The notes: generated from the letters alone by a model not told the origin. 64,000 bases of DNA from Eledone cirrhosa (GCA_964016885.1 OZ024743.1:180082974-180146973); one strand, 5' to 3'; counted from the first letter of the stretch, positions 22,988 through 36,341 are shown. A program made the numbers and translations.

Positions 22988-24998
22988 ATGGCTAATTCAC
23001 CTCTGCACGAAGCAGCTGAAAGCCTTCCTCACAAATTAACACCTCACACCGACACCACCATTGTAAATGATACTACGTTTGCCAACACAAAAAAAATATA
23101 AGCACTAGCAATATTTTAAATTTGTCTCAGGCAGACATTCATTTCCCGCCATTACCAATGACTGCAGGTGTTAAAGCCTCCACCACCACCACCACCGCGA
23201 CAACCACCATCACCACCACCACCACCACCGCGACAACCACCACCACCACCACCACCGCGACAACAGAAACAAAAGAAGAAAAAAATAAATTAACTCGTGA
23301 TGTCGAAATGAAATCAAGCAAAATGGACTCTTCCCCCCCCCCCCCCAAAGACGACTGACGTCACCACCACCACAACTGAAACTAAAATGAATATTAACGA
23401 TAGCAACAACAAAAACAATGACATTATAAAACCCCCCCTCAGTTTCGCCAGAGTAGCAAAACAGTTCGAAGCATTTACGGTAACTCAGGAGGATTTAGAA
23501 AATGCCAAACAAATGGTAAAGAAAGATGGGTACAGGATCAGCCTCACCCCCCCCCCACACCTAATAAAAATGGAGCATCGGCGCCTATGCACCGTGTCGT
23601 ATAGAACAATAAATGTAAAATCGTGCCGAGTGGAACGGGCATCCGAGTCCCAAATCCAAAAAGCTTTGGGACATGTGTGGGCAAGAAAAACCCACATTAG
23701 ACGTGGGCAAAAGTATGGACCCGTGGACGTGTTCTCTGAAACACCAGAGGAGGCTAGAGAACACTCCATGGCCCCATTAAGAATTGACGACTTCACACTC
23801 GTCCCAAGCTATTGTGGCCAGAGACTCGTAAAGATCAGGGTGACCCACGTTCCACCGGCCATCGAAATTCCCTGGCTAATAGCGGCTGTCCTCGCCGGCA
23901 TCGAAGCCGACACGAAAATAATAGCAATAGCAAAAGAAAAGCAGGAGAACTGGTCCGGATCTGGGATGGAGCTCCTGATCCAAGCGGACCAAAAAAGCAT
24001 TGAGGAGATCCCAGAGGTAATAGACCTCACTGACGGCAGCCACCTCACGGTAATTTCGAGGGCAGAAGACCTAGGTGTGTCGTTTGTGGTGAAGGAACCC
24101 ACCTAAGGGGTTTCTGCCCTCAGGCTAAAAGGTTGAGGCCACCTCTCCTACCCACCCCAGTGACACAACCATCAACACCACCAGTAGCAGAGATGGCAGC
24201 AACAACTGTAGCAGCAACAACAGAAGCAACTATAACAGCAACAACCCCAGCAACAGTAGCAAAACCAACACCACCACCACCACCACCAGCAAAACCAACA
24301 CCACCACCACCCAACGCTTCAGAACTAGCACCAGCGCCTACACCATCCACCACGCCACAACCAAAACTAACGGCTGTGGAGGATTTTCCACTCCCCGGCT
24401 TATCACAACTGGAGACAGATTGTGACGACAAGGAGTGGGAAACGATATCCGGAAGAAAAAAAAAGAAACCAAAAATAGAAAAAATTCTCTTCCTTCCCCC
24501 TCCAAAATCAAAATACAGAGGGAAACAAATAAATTAAGAAACAAAAAAGTTAGGACAGATATGCCACCATCCACACCAGCATCACCAACCCCATCAACCC
24601 AAACACCAACACCATCACCATCATTAACCCCAACACCACCATCACCTACACCACAAAAGTCACCAAAATGCGAAACAGAAACAAACCCGCAACAAACGCA
24701 AACAAAACAAAACAACCAAAACGATACACACTACACAGCATTATACTACATCCAACACAACACCAGCATCACAGAAAAAGACTACACAACAACCCAACAA
24801 TTCACACCACCTCCACACATACAAATCACTCGCATCACACAGAAAACGTACAGGACACTAAAACAAAAATTACCCAAAGATATCGGAGACTTCCGACAAG
24901 CACTCTCCAGGAGGATTTATAAGGACATCCTTCCTGAGGAGGCCACAAGCAGTGAAAAGGATGGAAAAACCGTCCTTCCCCTACGAGAAGTAAGGTAA
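22988..24998 (+). pseudogene. LINE ORF1 (zinc-knuckle RNA-binding protein), decayed, copy T4
   Basis: Starts MANSPLHEAAESLPHKL. The frame breaks early, around an A-rich run (23085-23100). A T-rich tract from ACC repeats and two C-runs (23333-23347, 23549-23557) follow. The folded core is open at 23387-24106 and includes FARVAKQFEAFTVTQEDLENA, YRTINVKSCRVERASESQI and LLIQADQKSIEEIPEVIDL. After one more frameshift the zinc knuckle reads CVVCGEGTHLRGFC (about 24076-24117), with all four ligands present. The C-terminal P/T-rich tail with IGDFRQALSRRIYKDILPEEA ends at the TAA at 24996. Only moderately similar to ORF1 of T3/T6, in contrast with the near-identical ORF2. Confidence 0.78.
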
Positions 24999-25032
24999 GT
25001 GGTATTTCCCATCTTTTACACTCCTTTTCAAC

Positions 25033-28000
25033 ATGACCTCAATCACAATAGGCAGCATAAATGCGCGTGGCTTGGGGTCGTCATGGAACCAGGGCCACCT
25101 GCTCAACGACCTCAGGTCACTAAACATAGATGTAGTGGCCATCAGCGAGACCAGAATCTCCGAAGCACAGGCTTTCGCACCGATCTTCGGCGGCTACGAT
25201 GTGTACGCATCTCCCAGCCGTCCGGGATCGGGAGGAGGAGTTGCTGTGCTTTTTCGGAGAGGTTTGGATCTTGCCATACGGGCCATCTTCCTGGACCCAG
25301 AAGGTAAGTTGGTGGTGCTGGACGTGACCAGCGGAGACGGCCAAGCTTTCAGGTTAGTGGCCGTCTATGCCCCGACAGGAGCAGGGCGGCCTGATTTCTT
25401 CCGGCGTCTGGAGACCTTTCTTGGAACGTCCCGCTCTTTAGTGTTAGTGGGCGACTGGAACGGGATCTTAGATGCACGCTGGGATTGTGTGGGATTAGTG
25501 GATAGGGAAGGAGGGTGCAAGAGTCTCACCAACCTGCTCAGACGTTTTGATCTGTCTGACAGGTACCGAATGGATTTCCCGAATGTACCAATGTGGACTT
25601 GAACAAATCGCATAGGGTCATCCAGATCATATCTAGATAGAGTATTTTGTAGGGAAATAGATAGGTCTAGCATAGGCTGTCCACAATTCAAGATAGTCAG
25701 CTACACGGACCACAAATTCGTGATCTGTGTGCTTGACTTAGATAGGCTTCATAGACGAGGACCCGGCTACTGGAAGCTAAACGCGTCCTTACCAGCGCGC
25801 AAGGCCTACAGAGACCGGATTAGCGAACTAGTTAAGCGGGCGTTGACGGGGGCCATCGTCAACAACAAGTGGTGGTTTCCTCTGAAAAGAGCAATTAGAA
25901 TAGAGTCCATTAGGTTTAGTAAGACTTTAGCAATAGAGAAAAATAGAGCAGAGGGAGAATTAGTTAGAAAATTAGACGAGGCGCTTAGCAAAGGCATCGC
26001 GACCGACGTACTTGCGGCGAAATTGGCCCTTGACGAATTCTTCAATGCAAAGCACGAAGGCTGCGTTGTCAGAGCTAGGGTGCGTGCTCTCAGACACGAG
26101 GGGACAAAATCCGTTCAATGGGCTCGAGTGGCGGAGGCGCGTCGTGGCAACAAAGCCACGATCCGGTCTTTGGTGGACCACGACGGGCGCATGTTACTCG
26201 ATCCCGGGCAAACGTGTGAAGCTTTCCAATGACACTTCGCTCAACTGTTCCGGGGCAGTGGCGGGCCGGATCGAGGGATGTACTTTAGTGTTTACCTCGA
26301 CGGACTGCCGCGGCTCTCGGCCACTGAGGCGAAGTGTTGCGAAAGACCGATAACAACCGCTGAAGTACGGGATGCAATGACTAGTTGCACAAGGGGTAAA
26401 TCGCCTGGTTTAGATGGTCTGCCCTATGAACTTTACGTACAATTGCCAAACTTGTTCGGAGGCCTCTTGGCGGACGTCTACTGCAACTGGCAACAGAACG
26501 GGAGAATTCCCAGCTTTGTGAGCCGAGGAGCGGTGGCGCTGCTGAGAAAGAATCCGAACAAGGGGGATAACATAGATAATTTTAGGCCCATAACTCTGCT
26601 AAACAAAGAGTTCAAGATTTTGGTCAAGGTGCTAGCAAAGAGGTTGGCGCTTGTCGTTGGTGGTCTGGTGGGAGAGGCACAGACATGTGCCATTCCCGAC
26701 AGATCCATTCACGACAACCTCCACCTCATGCGATACATCGTAGAGAGGGTAGCTAGGGAACCTGGCACGGGTGGGTCTTTGATCAATTAATTCAGTCGAA
26801 AGCCTTCGATAGGGTCGACCATCGTTACCTAGCGGCAGTCCTGAGGGCGGCTGGCTTTGGGCCCGTCTTCAGAGGCTGGATCGCTGCCATGCACAGCGAC
26901 ATCTGTTCTGTAGTGAGAGTGAACGGTCACCTTTTGGAACCGTTCAACATCTTGCGCTCGGTTCGCCAAGGATGTCCCCTCTCGTCCCTATTGTACGTAT
27001 TGACTCTCGAGCCATTACTGCACAAACTGGAGACGTTGAGGGGGGTCCCGCGCGAACTAGGATGCGGAAGATCCGTGTCAGCATATGCCGACGATGTCAC
27101 CGTAGTGGTGTCGAACGCCAAACACATCGGCACTACACTAAGAGAATATGAAGCGGTGACAGGAGCAATGATCAACCAGGAAAAGTCAGTGGGCCTGCAG
27201 CTCGGCACCTGGAGAGGCAGGTCCATGCCGTCCAACAGCGTCGCCAGGCGCTGGACGGACGGACCGGTTAAATTGCTAGGGGTCTGGTTCGGTCCAGACC
27301 TCCAGACGGACAAAAACTGGGACGAGGTGACGAGCAGGGTGGCTTCTCTCACCCAGAAATGGGCCGAGAGGAAGCTATCCCTGAAAGGTCGAGCGGAGGT
27401 GGCTAACGCGTACATCGCGTCCGTCATCTACTACCGGCTGACCGTCGTACCTTGTCCTAAGCCCCGCCTGACTGCGCTGGAGCGTTTGCTCTTTCGCTTC
27501 TTGTGGAAGGGACGCGCTCCGATGGTCAGGCGGTCCATCTGCTGTCAACACCCGCTACGTGGAGGGCTGGGCTTGCCGTGGCTGATGATGCGCAGACACG
27601 CGCTCAGGCTACGACATCTCCACCTCTTCCTCGACGGTGATCAGGTGTGGTCGCCGTTTGCTAGACAAGTTTTTCCCCAGCTCGTCTCCTTGACGGAGCT
27701 GCAGTCCTGGGTCAAGCGAAGACCGAGAGGGAGCGCTTGGAGACTGGAATGTCTTCAGGCGCTCACAGCCCTCGACCAATCGGGCAATGTGATCGGTGGA
27801 AACTCCACCTTGGCGTTCTTTAGGGGATTAGTGGAGGGGAAGAGCGACGACGTACTTGGAGAAACTCTAGGCGTCGACGAAAATCAACTAGCCAATCTCT
27901 TCGGAAGGACTTTCGGGCCGGGGCCTATGGACAACTTCCAGAAATCTCTGGCCTGGCAGTGCTACCGGGGTGCTTTGCCAGTCCGGGATAAACTTTACAG

Positions 28001-28442
28001 GCATGGAGGTGCCGTCAGCCGGGCATGTCCGAGATGCGCACAGGGCGACGAAACCGTCCTGCACGCACTCGTCCAGTGTCCGAGCATTGCTGACTTGTGG
28101 GTTTATGTCGAACACCTGCTGTCACGTGTAGGACGGATCCAGCTATCAGCTGAGTCCATCGTGAGGATTGCCCCGTCCTCTTCCTTTAGCGGGGAAGGGC
28201 AGGCAGTTTTTATCTGTCTGGTGGCCATGGCGAAAGAGATAGTATGGTGGACACGTTTGAAAGGGCTGAAGACGAGCACTTACCTCTTCGGTGATGCCCT
28301 GATTAACTTTTTTAAATTTCATCTGAAAAGGAAAATCAGGGTTGAGAGGGAAGTGCTCTCTTCCCAGCATTTTGTTGAAAGATGGGTGAGAGAAGCAAGT
28401 ACGGCCCGAATGAATGGGCCTTCTCTGAGTATGTGTCTGTAA
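25033..28442 (+). pseudogene. LINE ORF2 (APE endonuclease-reverse transcriptase), nearly intact, copy T4
   Basis: Codes for nicking plus target-primed reverse transcription. It has about 1136 codon positions in all. The endonuclease (residues ~1-235) has SINARGLGSSWNQG, ISETRISEA, VLVGDWNGILDARWD and SRSYLDRVF. The RT has RGKSPGLDGLPYELYV, NRSIHDN-like spacing, KAFDRVDHRYLAAVL, VRQGCPLSSLLYVLTLEPLL and SAYADDVTVVVS. The C-terminal CCHC is CPRCAQGDETVLHALVQC. I see only three disabling changes: a TGA replacing Trp at about 25600, a TGA replacing Arg at about 26230, and an indel around 26788 (CAATTAATTCAG where sisters have CAATTTAGATCAG). The last 517 codons are open. Confidence 0.9.
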
Positions 28443-28537
28443 ATTAAAGGTGGAAAACTGGGAGAGGGCACTTGCCCTGGTGTTCAGGGCCACTGTGGTC
28501 TTTTAGTGGTCTTTCTCCACAAATGTCCCTCGGAAGT

Positions 28538-28556
28538 CTCCCCCCTATTGGGGAAT
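28538..28556 (+). promoter_or_regulatory. 3' UTR stem-loop of T4
   Basis: TCCCCCC, loop TATT, GGGGAATTTTT. Conserved in position with T1, T5 and T6; T2 keeps it, T3 partly. Confidence 0.5.
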
Positions 28557-28682
28557 TTTTCTTTATTTTATTTCATCCTCTGTTTTTTTTACACGCAGAA
28601 ATGCCCATTTGTACCGTCCTGTATTGTCCTGTACTGTCCTTAATGTCTACTTTATGTAAACCCTTGTGATTAATAAAGAAAA

Positions 28683-28732
<50 letters not shown>

Positions 28733-28875
28733 TTATTGAGTCTGAACGGACGTCTTTTTGCTCGTTCCCGTAAGTTTATTTATTTACCTGTCAAAACTTA
28801 TTTATTGAATTTTTTGTTATTGTGTAAGGCATACAAGCCCTTGGACTTTACCCTGTGAAAGGGAAAGAATAATAT

Positions 28876-28893
28876 TTGGGCCTTTTGGCCCAA
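28876..28893 (+). promoter_or_regulatory. Conserved leader motif TTGGG-N8-CCCAA (T5)
   Basis: Here the hairpin is longest: TTGGGCC, loop TTTT, GGCCCAA (7-bp perfect stem), 68 nt before the ORF1 ATG at 28944. The loop and inner stem differ from the other copies while pairing is kept or extended. Confidence 0.55.
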
Positions 28894-28943
28894 TAATTTA
28901 AACTCTTTTACATTTTAAAAAAATTATCGAAAAAAAAAAAAAC

Positions 28944-30885
28944 ATGGCTAAATACCGATATGTCTGCTGTCATGTTACAACGACGGAAAAGTTGAGAGGA
29001 GTGGTACGCCGATATTAACAGAAATTGACACAACAAACAACACCATAAACTATGTGAACAAAGACAGCAATGATAATGACACTGAGAACTCTAATGAGAG
29101 TAACAGCGACAACGAAAATACAGATAACAAAAAAATGACAAATGCAACAACAATATCAACACCACTAACATGAAAACAAATAGCGACAACACCAACAGCA
29201 ACAATACCAACTGCACCGAGAACAACGGCGGCACCAACGACAACAATGATAACAGCGACAGTGCTAACAACAACACCAACAAGATCAACGACAACAACAA
29301 CAACACCCCCACGACAACAAGAACACTTTCGCTACGGCAGCAGCAAAAAAGAGGCCATGCTTCAACCTGCACCTCTCAAACAAAGATGAAAAGTTGGACC
29401 AGGCCTGGAAGCTCATCAAGCAAGAGCAAACCTGGACCAACTTAACTGTCCTGGTAGAAGCTATTGAGGCAGTGGAGCGCAAAACGGTGCTTTATAGATG
29501 CATCTCAGCACAAACCAAAAGGCAGCTTTAATTCCACAAGCAGATGTCGAAGTCGCGCTGAGGTGCATCAGAGAAGACACCCAGTACATAGCGAGAGGCA
29601 GACAGTACGGCACCATTTCGGTGCTGTTCAAGTCAGAAGCCCTCGCTATGAAACACGCTATGACGCCTTGCAAAAACAGCAAGGTCATAATGTACGCCTC
29701 CCACATGAGAAAAAGAACGGCCCGTCTCCGCATTCCTAGAATCCCACCAGGACTTGACATGTGGTGGCTTCTGGGATGTGTGATTGTGGAGGGGACGGAT
29801 ACAGTCCCTATAGAAGTGACCATAACGGCCAGAGAGGACTGGTCCGGTGTTGACCAGATCAGGCCCGAGAATGTGAAGACAATCCCAGACCACATCCGCC
29901 TTCAGAATGGGACTGTCATTCACATTATGACCGAAGGCGGAAGGCCGCATTGTTTTGTTTGTGGGGAAAAAATCCATTTGCGAGCCTTCTGCCCTCAACT
30001 GCTGAAAGAGGCAAGGGGTCGAAAGGCTCCACTGCTGCCAACGCCGGCGAGAGGACCACAACCAATACCTGCACCGGAAAAACCACCAACAACAACACCA
30101 ATAGAAAGACCACCACCAACATTGACCACCCAGGGGGGAAACGAGGAAAGCTGTCAAATTCCCCCTCCACCTAAAAATACACACACCAATAAAACCTTAA
30201 ACATACATACAGACACACTTACAGACACAGGCCCCTCACCTACCAGTAGTGAAAATGAGGGAAATCCCAAATCCCCCAAAATACAAAAAAGGAAACACAA
30301 AAAGAAAAAAAAACTCAACAAAGCACAAAAGCACCCACAATAAAAAATGCAAACACCATCCACGCAAACGTCTCTCCAATAACACCAACATCAACACCAC
30401 CATCACCATCACCAGAATCCCCCAAACGCAAACAACCGAAACAGACGCAAGAACAAATATACACACAAACATCTGAAACAACAGACACCGCACTCACAAC
30501 AAACACAGATACAACCGAAACAACACCACCAAAACCATCACCACCACATGCACGCAAACAAATAAAATCACACCAACAAAACATACAAAACTTCGTGCTC
30601 GTCAGGAAGGCCAACAAGGAACTGATGGCCCTCGTAGCACGAAGTGAACATATACAAAAAGAGGGGGAAATTTTTAATTCGAGCATATTTCGCGTGCCGG
30701 AAGATTTGGTTCTGGTGCGAATGTCGCTCGACATATTCAAAGAAATACGAGACAGCTTTCCTCGGGAAGTGGGAACCCCGAACGTAAAACCCACTTCAAG
30801 ACTTTTAAAGGGGTTCCCAAAAGAAAACCCACTAACTATGCAGGTCGAACAACCCGACCTTCACAAGAGCCCGGAAGGTAAGTAA
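28944..30885 (+). pseudogene. LINE ORF1, decayed, copy T5
   Basis: Starts AACATGGCTAAA (MAK then a stop). It includes an N/D-rich low-complexity zone (29030-29330) and a folded core open at 29498-30343, with EVALRCIREDTQYIARGRQYG and RIPPGLDMWWLLGCVIVEG. The zinc knuckle CFVCGEKIHLRAFC is at about 29950-29991 with all four ligands present. A P/T-rich and K-rich linker follows, then a C-terminal block (NKELMALVARSEHIQKEGE...) open from 30595 to the TAA at 30883-30885, which overlaps the AAGGTAAGTAA site. Its reading frame over GTAAGT differs from that of T4. Confidence 0.75.
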
Positions 30886-30916
30886 ACCTTCATCTCTCTC
30901 TATTTAACCTGCCAAC

Positions 30917-33900
30917 ATGGCCGTATTAAGTGTAGGATGTTTAAATATTCGAGGCCTGGGATGGTCCTGGAAGCAGGGTCACCTGCTCAACGACCTCAGG
31001 TCTATAGAAATGGATGTAATTGCAGTCAGCGAGACCAGGATTTCCGACACGCGCGCTCTAGCCCCCATTTTCGACGACTATCAGATCTTTGCATCTGTTA
31101 GCCGCCGGGAATGGGAGGCGGGTTGGCAGTGCTGTTTAGGAAAGGCCTGGATCTCGAGGTAAGGTCGATCTTCCGGCACCCGGACGGGAAGTTGGTGGTC
31201 CTGGACGTGAACAATAATGAAGGTGGTGCCTTTAGACTGGTGGCCGTCTATGCCCCTACTGGGGAAGGACGGCCGGACTTCTTTAGACGCCTGGAAGCCT
31301 TTCTGGGTACGTCTCGCCCTTTATTGTTAGCGGGGGACTGGAACGGCATCTTAGACGCACGCTGGGACTGTGTGGGAGTATCCGATAGGGGGGTGCAAAA
31401 GCCAGTTCCAACTGTCTGACAGGTACCGACTAGATTTCCCTAATGCGCCAGTGTGGACCTGGGCTAACCGCATAGGGTCATCTAGATCGTATATAGACAG
31501 GATATTCATTAGAAAAAAAGACAGGAATTGTGTAAGCTGTCAATGTTTTGAAACGGTCGCCTATTCAGATCAAAAGTTTGTGATCTGTATGATCGATCTA
31601 GATAAGACGCTTAGGTAAGGACCTGGTTACTGGAAGCTAAACATGTCATTTCCGACACGTATGGCTTACAGGGACCAGGTCAACAATTTAGTTAAGAAAA
31701 AGTTGACAGGGGGAGTCGTCAACAATAGATGGTGGGGGGCTCTCAAAAGAGAGATTAGAGTAATGTCGATAGAGTTTAGCAAAGAAGTAGCATTAGAGAA
31801 AAATAGAAAGGAGGGGGAGTTGGTAGATAAGTTAGACGAGACTATTGGTAGTGGCATTGCAACTGATGTGCTAGCGGCGAGAATGGCATTAGACCATTTC
31901 TTCAATGCGAAACACGAAGGTTGCATTGTCAGAGCTAAGGCGCGTGCTCTAAGATACGAGGGAACCAAAGCTGTTTGATGGGCCCGCGTGGCAGAGGCGC
32001 AGCGTGGTCATAAAACCACGATTTGGTCTTTGACGGGTTGAGACAGGCAAGAGCTGAGCGATTCCAAAAGGATGTGTGAGGCCTTTCGCCAACATTTTGC
32101 TCGGTTGTTCGGGGGGAAGTGGCGGGTCAGAGATGGTGGCGGACTTCAGTCCCTACCTCAGTGGCTTGCCGCAACTCTCGACGGCTAACGCTGGGCGCTG
32201 CGAAAGGCCAATTACTTCAGCCGAGATTCAGGATGCCATTGTAGGCTGCATGAGGCGCAAGTCACCCGGTTTGGATGGTCTGCCCTACGAGCTTTACGTA
32301 AATATGCCAGACTTGTTCTCCAATATCCTCGAAGCCCTCTACTGCAACTGGCAGCAAAACGGGAGTATTCCCAGTTCTGTGAGCTGGGGCGTAGTGACGC
32401 TGATGAGGTAAGACGAGAACAAGAGGGACACAGTAGACAATTTCAGGCCCATAACTCTGCTCAACACAGAGTTTAAGATTTTGGCCAGGGTGTTTAGCGA
32501 AGAGGTTGGCGCTTGTTGTCGGGGATTTGGTTGGGGAGGCGCAAACTTGCGCAATCCCAACCAGGTCCATACACGACAACCTCCACCTAATGCGATACAT
32601 CATAGAGAGGGTAGGGTGTAAAACTGGATTCGGTGTGGCTCTGATCAATTTAGATCAATCGAAAGCATTCGATAGGGTCGACCATCGGTACCTGGAGGCT
32701 GTCATCAAGGCGGCTGGCTTCGGCCCCGTCTTCAGAAGCTGGATCGCTGCAATGCACAGCGGCACCTGCTCGATGGTCAAAATTAATGGCCACTTCTCGG
32801 AACCGTTTCAGGTCTCCCGATCGGTCCGTCAAGGGTGCCCTCTCTCCTCTGTTCTGTACGTATTGACTCTCGAGCCTTTACTGCGGAAGCTGGAGCTGTT
32901 GCAGGGCATCCCGCTTGAACCGGGACGCGGAAAGGCTGTGTCGGCTTATGCGGACGACATACTGTGATGGTGTAGGACACCTCAGAAATCGAGGTGGTCG
33001 GCAACTTATTGGAGGAATATGAAAGGTTGAAGGGGGCAAAACTTAACCCGGAAAAGTCAGTAGGCTTGCAACTCGGCACCTGGAGAGGCAAGTCCATGCC
33101 GCCCAACAGCGTCGTTAGGCGCTGGACGGACGGACCGGTAAAGTTGCTAGGGGTTTGGTTCGGGCCAGACCTCCAGGTGGATAAGAATTGGGACGAGGTG
33201 ACGGGCAGGGTAGTCAGTCTCACCCAGAAATGGACTGGGCTGAAGCTATCACTGAAAGGTCGGGTGGAGGTGGCGAACGCGTACATCGCGTCCGTCATCT
33301 ACTACCGTCTGACTGTCGTCCCTTGCCCCCGTTCGCGCCTCGCCATTTGGAGCGACTCCTCTTCAAATTCTTGTGGAGGGGTCAGGTTCCGCTGGTGAGG
33401 CGGTCCATCAGCTGCCAGCACCCTCTACGTGGAGGGCTGGGCATGTCGTGGCTAATGATGCGCAGGCACGCGCTGAGGCTGCGGCATCTGCAGATATTCT
33501 GCCTAAACGCTGAACAGGTGTGGTCGCCGTTTGTCAGACGGGCCTTTCCGCAGCTCGTTTCTTTGACTTGGTTGCAGTCCTGGGTCAAGAAGAGACCGAG
33601 ACTGGGTGACTGGCATCTGGAATGTTGCCAGGCACTCACTGCCCTCTACCAGGCGGGCAATGCGGTCAGTGGAACTTCCACTCTCGAGTTCTATAGGGGA
33701 TTAGTGGTGGGCAAGTGAGACGACGCACTCAGAGAGGGTCTGGGAGTCAACGAAGTCGAACTAACCAGTCTGTACCGGAGGACTTTCGAGCCGGGGACGA
33801 TGGATAATTTCCAAAAATTCCTCGCTTGGCAGTGCTACCGGGGGGCACTGCAGGTTCGAGATAAACTCTACAGGCACGGAAATGCTGTCAGACGGACCTG

Positions 33901-34273
33901 CCCAAGATGCGCGCAGAGCGACGAAACCGTTCTGCACGCACTCGTCCAGTGTCCGTACATTACTGAATCGTGGAGTTGTCGCGTGTAGAACGGATCCGGC
34001 TATCGGCCGAGTCCATAGTGAAGATCGACCCGCCGCAATTTTCCTCTGTCTGGTGGCAGTAGCGAAAGAGGTTGTATGGTGGACGAGGTTGAAAGGACTG
34101 AAGACAGACACTTTTCTCTTCGGCCAATCCCTCATCAACCTTTTCAAGTTTCACTTGGAAAGGAAGGTGAGGGTGGAGAGAGAAGTGCTGCCCCCCAGTA
34201 CATTTGCTGAAAGGTGGGTGAATGTGGCGAGAATGGCCCGTGGAGTGGGCCTACTCTGGTCATGCGGCTGTAG
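30917..34273 (+). pseudogene. LINE ORF2 (APE-RT), decayed, copy T5
   Basis: Starts CAACATGGCCGTATTAAG. The endonuclease has CLNIRGLGWSWKQGHL, AVSETRISDTRA and LLAGDWNGILDARWD, followed by a ~24-nt loss near 31398. SSRSYIDRIF and YSDQKFVICMIDLD are kept. In the RT, RRKSPGLDGLPYELYVNM, NLDQSKAFDRVDHRYLEAV and VRQGCPLSSVLYVLTLEPLL are kept. The YADD box is intact (VSAYADD at about 32937), but the frame is lost right after it. The CCHC reads CPRCAQSDETVLHALVQC near 33900. There are many indels and stops (31617, 31977, 32411, 33716), so the copy is dead and older than T4. Confidence 0.85.
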
Positions 34274-34374
34274 GTAGGTAAATTTGAAGAGGAGAGGGGT
34301 GCCCTTCCAGGGTGCTCTCGAAGTGTCGGGTCGCTCAGGACTGGTGGGGTACCTGAGCGAACCCTAGGTGGTCA

Positions 34375-34393
34375 TCCCCCCTATTGGGGAATT
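34375..34393 (+). promoter_or_regulatory. 3' UTR stem-loop of T5
   Basis: TCCCCCC, TATT, GGGGAATTTTTT, matching T1 and T4. Confidence 0.5.
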
Positions 34394-34570
34394 TTTTCTT
34401 GTCGTAATTTTCTTGTTACTTTATTGTTACCTTGTTATTGTTACTTTGTTTATTCATATTGTTTACTCGATTTTTCTGTAAAACCCCACTGTCCCAGCCG
34501 TTTGTATTGTCCCCTATATGTCGGCCCTTGTGGCCAATAAATGAAATCATTATTATTATTATTGTTATTT

Positions 34571-36341
34571 GAGTCTCAGTCATTGATGTTAGTTAACTGG
34601 AAAGTTTGTTGAAATGAATATCAAGCCACTACCTGCAGCCTCAGATATTCAGGACGTATCGGAGTGTTCTTGCTCTTCCAAGCAACCATGCCGTTTGAAG
34701 CGTTCCAAAAAGCGTGAAGGGGCCAATTTTCTTTAACCATCCCTGGAAATTTTTTGTGATAGTACCTAGTGCGCCTATGACAATCGGGACCACTTTGACT
34801 TCATGGCAGTTCCAAATCCTTTTTACCTCCCACTTTAAGTCCTGGTATTGGTTAATTTTCTCCCTCTCCTTCTCTTGCAATCTCGTGTCGAATGGGCAGG
34901 CCACAACCACAATCAGGCACGATCTTTTTTCCTTGTCCAAAACCACCAGGTCAGGTCTATTGTGTTCCAGTTTCTTGTGCGTCTGTATCCTAAAATCCCA
35001 CAGCACCTTCACCTGATCGTTTTCTATCACCGATTCTGGCTTATGCTCATACCACTTCTCAGATTGTGGTAAATTGTTTACTTTGCATAGGTGCCAGTGG
35101 ATCACCCTGCCCATCATATCATGTCTCCAGCCCTTATAGTGAGTATGGGCTAGGCGTTTACACTCGGATACAATGTGAGCCACAGTCCCCTCTCTCCACA
35201 GATCCTGCAGTGGGCTAGCCTCCTCCTTGGAAATATGGTGTTTCAACCACTTCGTTTTGAGAGCCTGCTCTTGCGCAGCCATCAGCATTCCTTCTGTAGC
35301 CTTTTTAAGGTCTTCTCCTTTCAACCAGTTTCATGTCTGTGGATCCCTGAATTCAGGTTTCTCAAAGAAGGTACTATGAAGGGATTGTTCATGAAGGCTG
35401 CTCTTTCCTCCTTGTTATTTCCTCCTTGGACATCCCCTGGTTTATTGTCCTCTCCTTCAGTACAATTCTGAGCATTGGCTCCTTACTATCAGTCACGTAT
35501 TTGTGTAGGTTGTTTTTCTACATCTGAACACAGGCCTCTATGCTGATAAGACCTCTTCCTCCTTCAGATCTCCTTAAGTAGAGTCTATCGACATCACTCC
35601 TCTTGTGGAACATGTTGTAGATAGTCAATAACTTCCTAGTCTTCCTATCCATTTCTTTTTGTTCAGCAACATTCCATCTCAGAATTCCCGCACTGTACCT
35701 AATAATAGACACAGCTCGGGAATTTACTGCACTTATGGCATTCCTACTGTTCAGATGTGACTTTAATACGCTCCTTACTCTCCGAATGTATTCAGATCTT
35801 ATCAATTCCTTCATTTTTTGTTCTTGGTGTCATCAGCCTCCAGGACACCCAAATACTTGTATCCTTCTTCAGTGTCAATTTCCTTTAATATCTCACCTGT
35901 TGGTACCTGGATTCCGTTACTTCTGCTCAATTTACCCCCTCTTCATGACTAGGACTCCACACTTACTAATACCAACTTGCATACAAATATCATTGCTGAA
36001 AATACGGACAGTGTCAACAAGCACATCCAACTCCTTCTCACTCTTCCCGAAGAGCTTAAGATCGTCCATGAAGAGGAGGTGATTGATGGTAAGCTCTCCC
36101 TTTCCCAACTTGTATCCTGCTCTCACTTTTCGTAATATAATGGTCAGGGGCATCAGGGCAAGGACAAACAACAGAGGGGAGAGACTATCTCCCTGGAAGA
36201 TACCTCTCTTGATCTTCACGGCTGCCAAGGATTCTCCAGCTGATGTTAACTCTGTTTTCCAGGACTTCATATTTTGCCCAACAACTGTCTGATGCTATCT
36301 GCCACCTTGAAGATCTCTAAGCTTTTGGTGATCTAAGAATG
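34571..36341 (-). mobile_element. RLE-type LINE copy E1 (family 2), 5' truncated
   Basis: Minus-strand element whose 3' end (GAGTCTCAGTCATTGATG on the plus strand) directly follows the (TTA)n tail of T5. It is truncated on its 5' side inside the RT, at about 36341, where (TTA)n begins. It is the same family as E2 and distinct from D1-D3. Confidence 0.87.
34641..36315 (-). pseudogene. RLE-LINE polyprotein C-terminal half, decayed, copy E1
   Basis: Contains the later RT motifs (GIFQGDSLSPLLFVLALMPL, INHLLFMDDLKLFGKSEKEL with the MDD box), the thumb region (RRSEGGRGLISIE), and the C-terminus. The CCHC has lost both Cys (LQDLWREGTVAHIVSEC) but keeps the His. The RLE core is RPDLVVLDKEKRSCLIVVV, in which the second Asp of RPD-x14-D is Val, so the nuclease site is broken. 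Frameshifts occur near 35815, 35520 and 35325. Confidence 0.85.

Larger units (their letters stand above)
22780..28737 (+). mobile_element. LINE copy T4 (Tx1-like), almost full length
   Basis: Starts GGCGACCTACGTAG like T2 and ends TTAATAAAGAAAACATT with a 54-bp (ATT)n tail (28684-28737). Of the six + strand copies it has the fewest disabling changes in ORF2. Leader, ORF1, inter-ORF spacer, ORF2, 3' UTR stem-loop and AATAAA are all present, so it is the best reference for this family. Confidence 0.92.
28738..34570 (+). mobile_element. LINE copy T5 (Tx1-like, third leader type)
   Basis: Starts GAGTCTGAACGGACGTC immediately after the (ATT)n tail of T4 and ends CCAATAAATGAAATCATTATT. ORF1, ORF2 and 3' UTR are all diverged from T2/T3/T4/T6; the 3' end is nearest to T1. 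The element is decayed but nearly full length. Confidence 0.87.

Noticed and set aside
26927..27427. 166-codon minus-strand frame
   Set aside because: Antisense of the RT region in T4; equivalents occur at 16800, 32783 and 45754 for the same reason.
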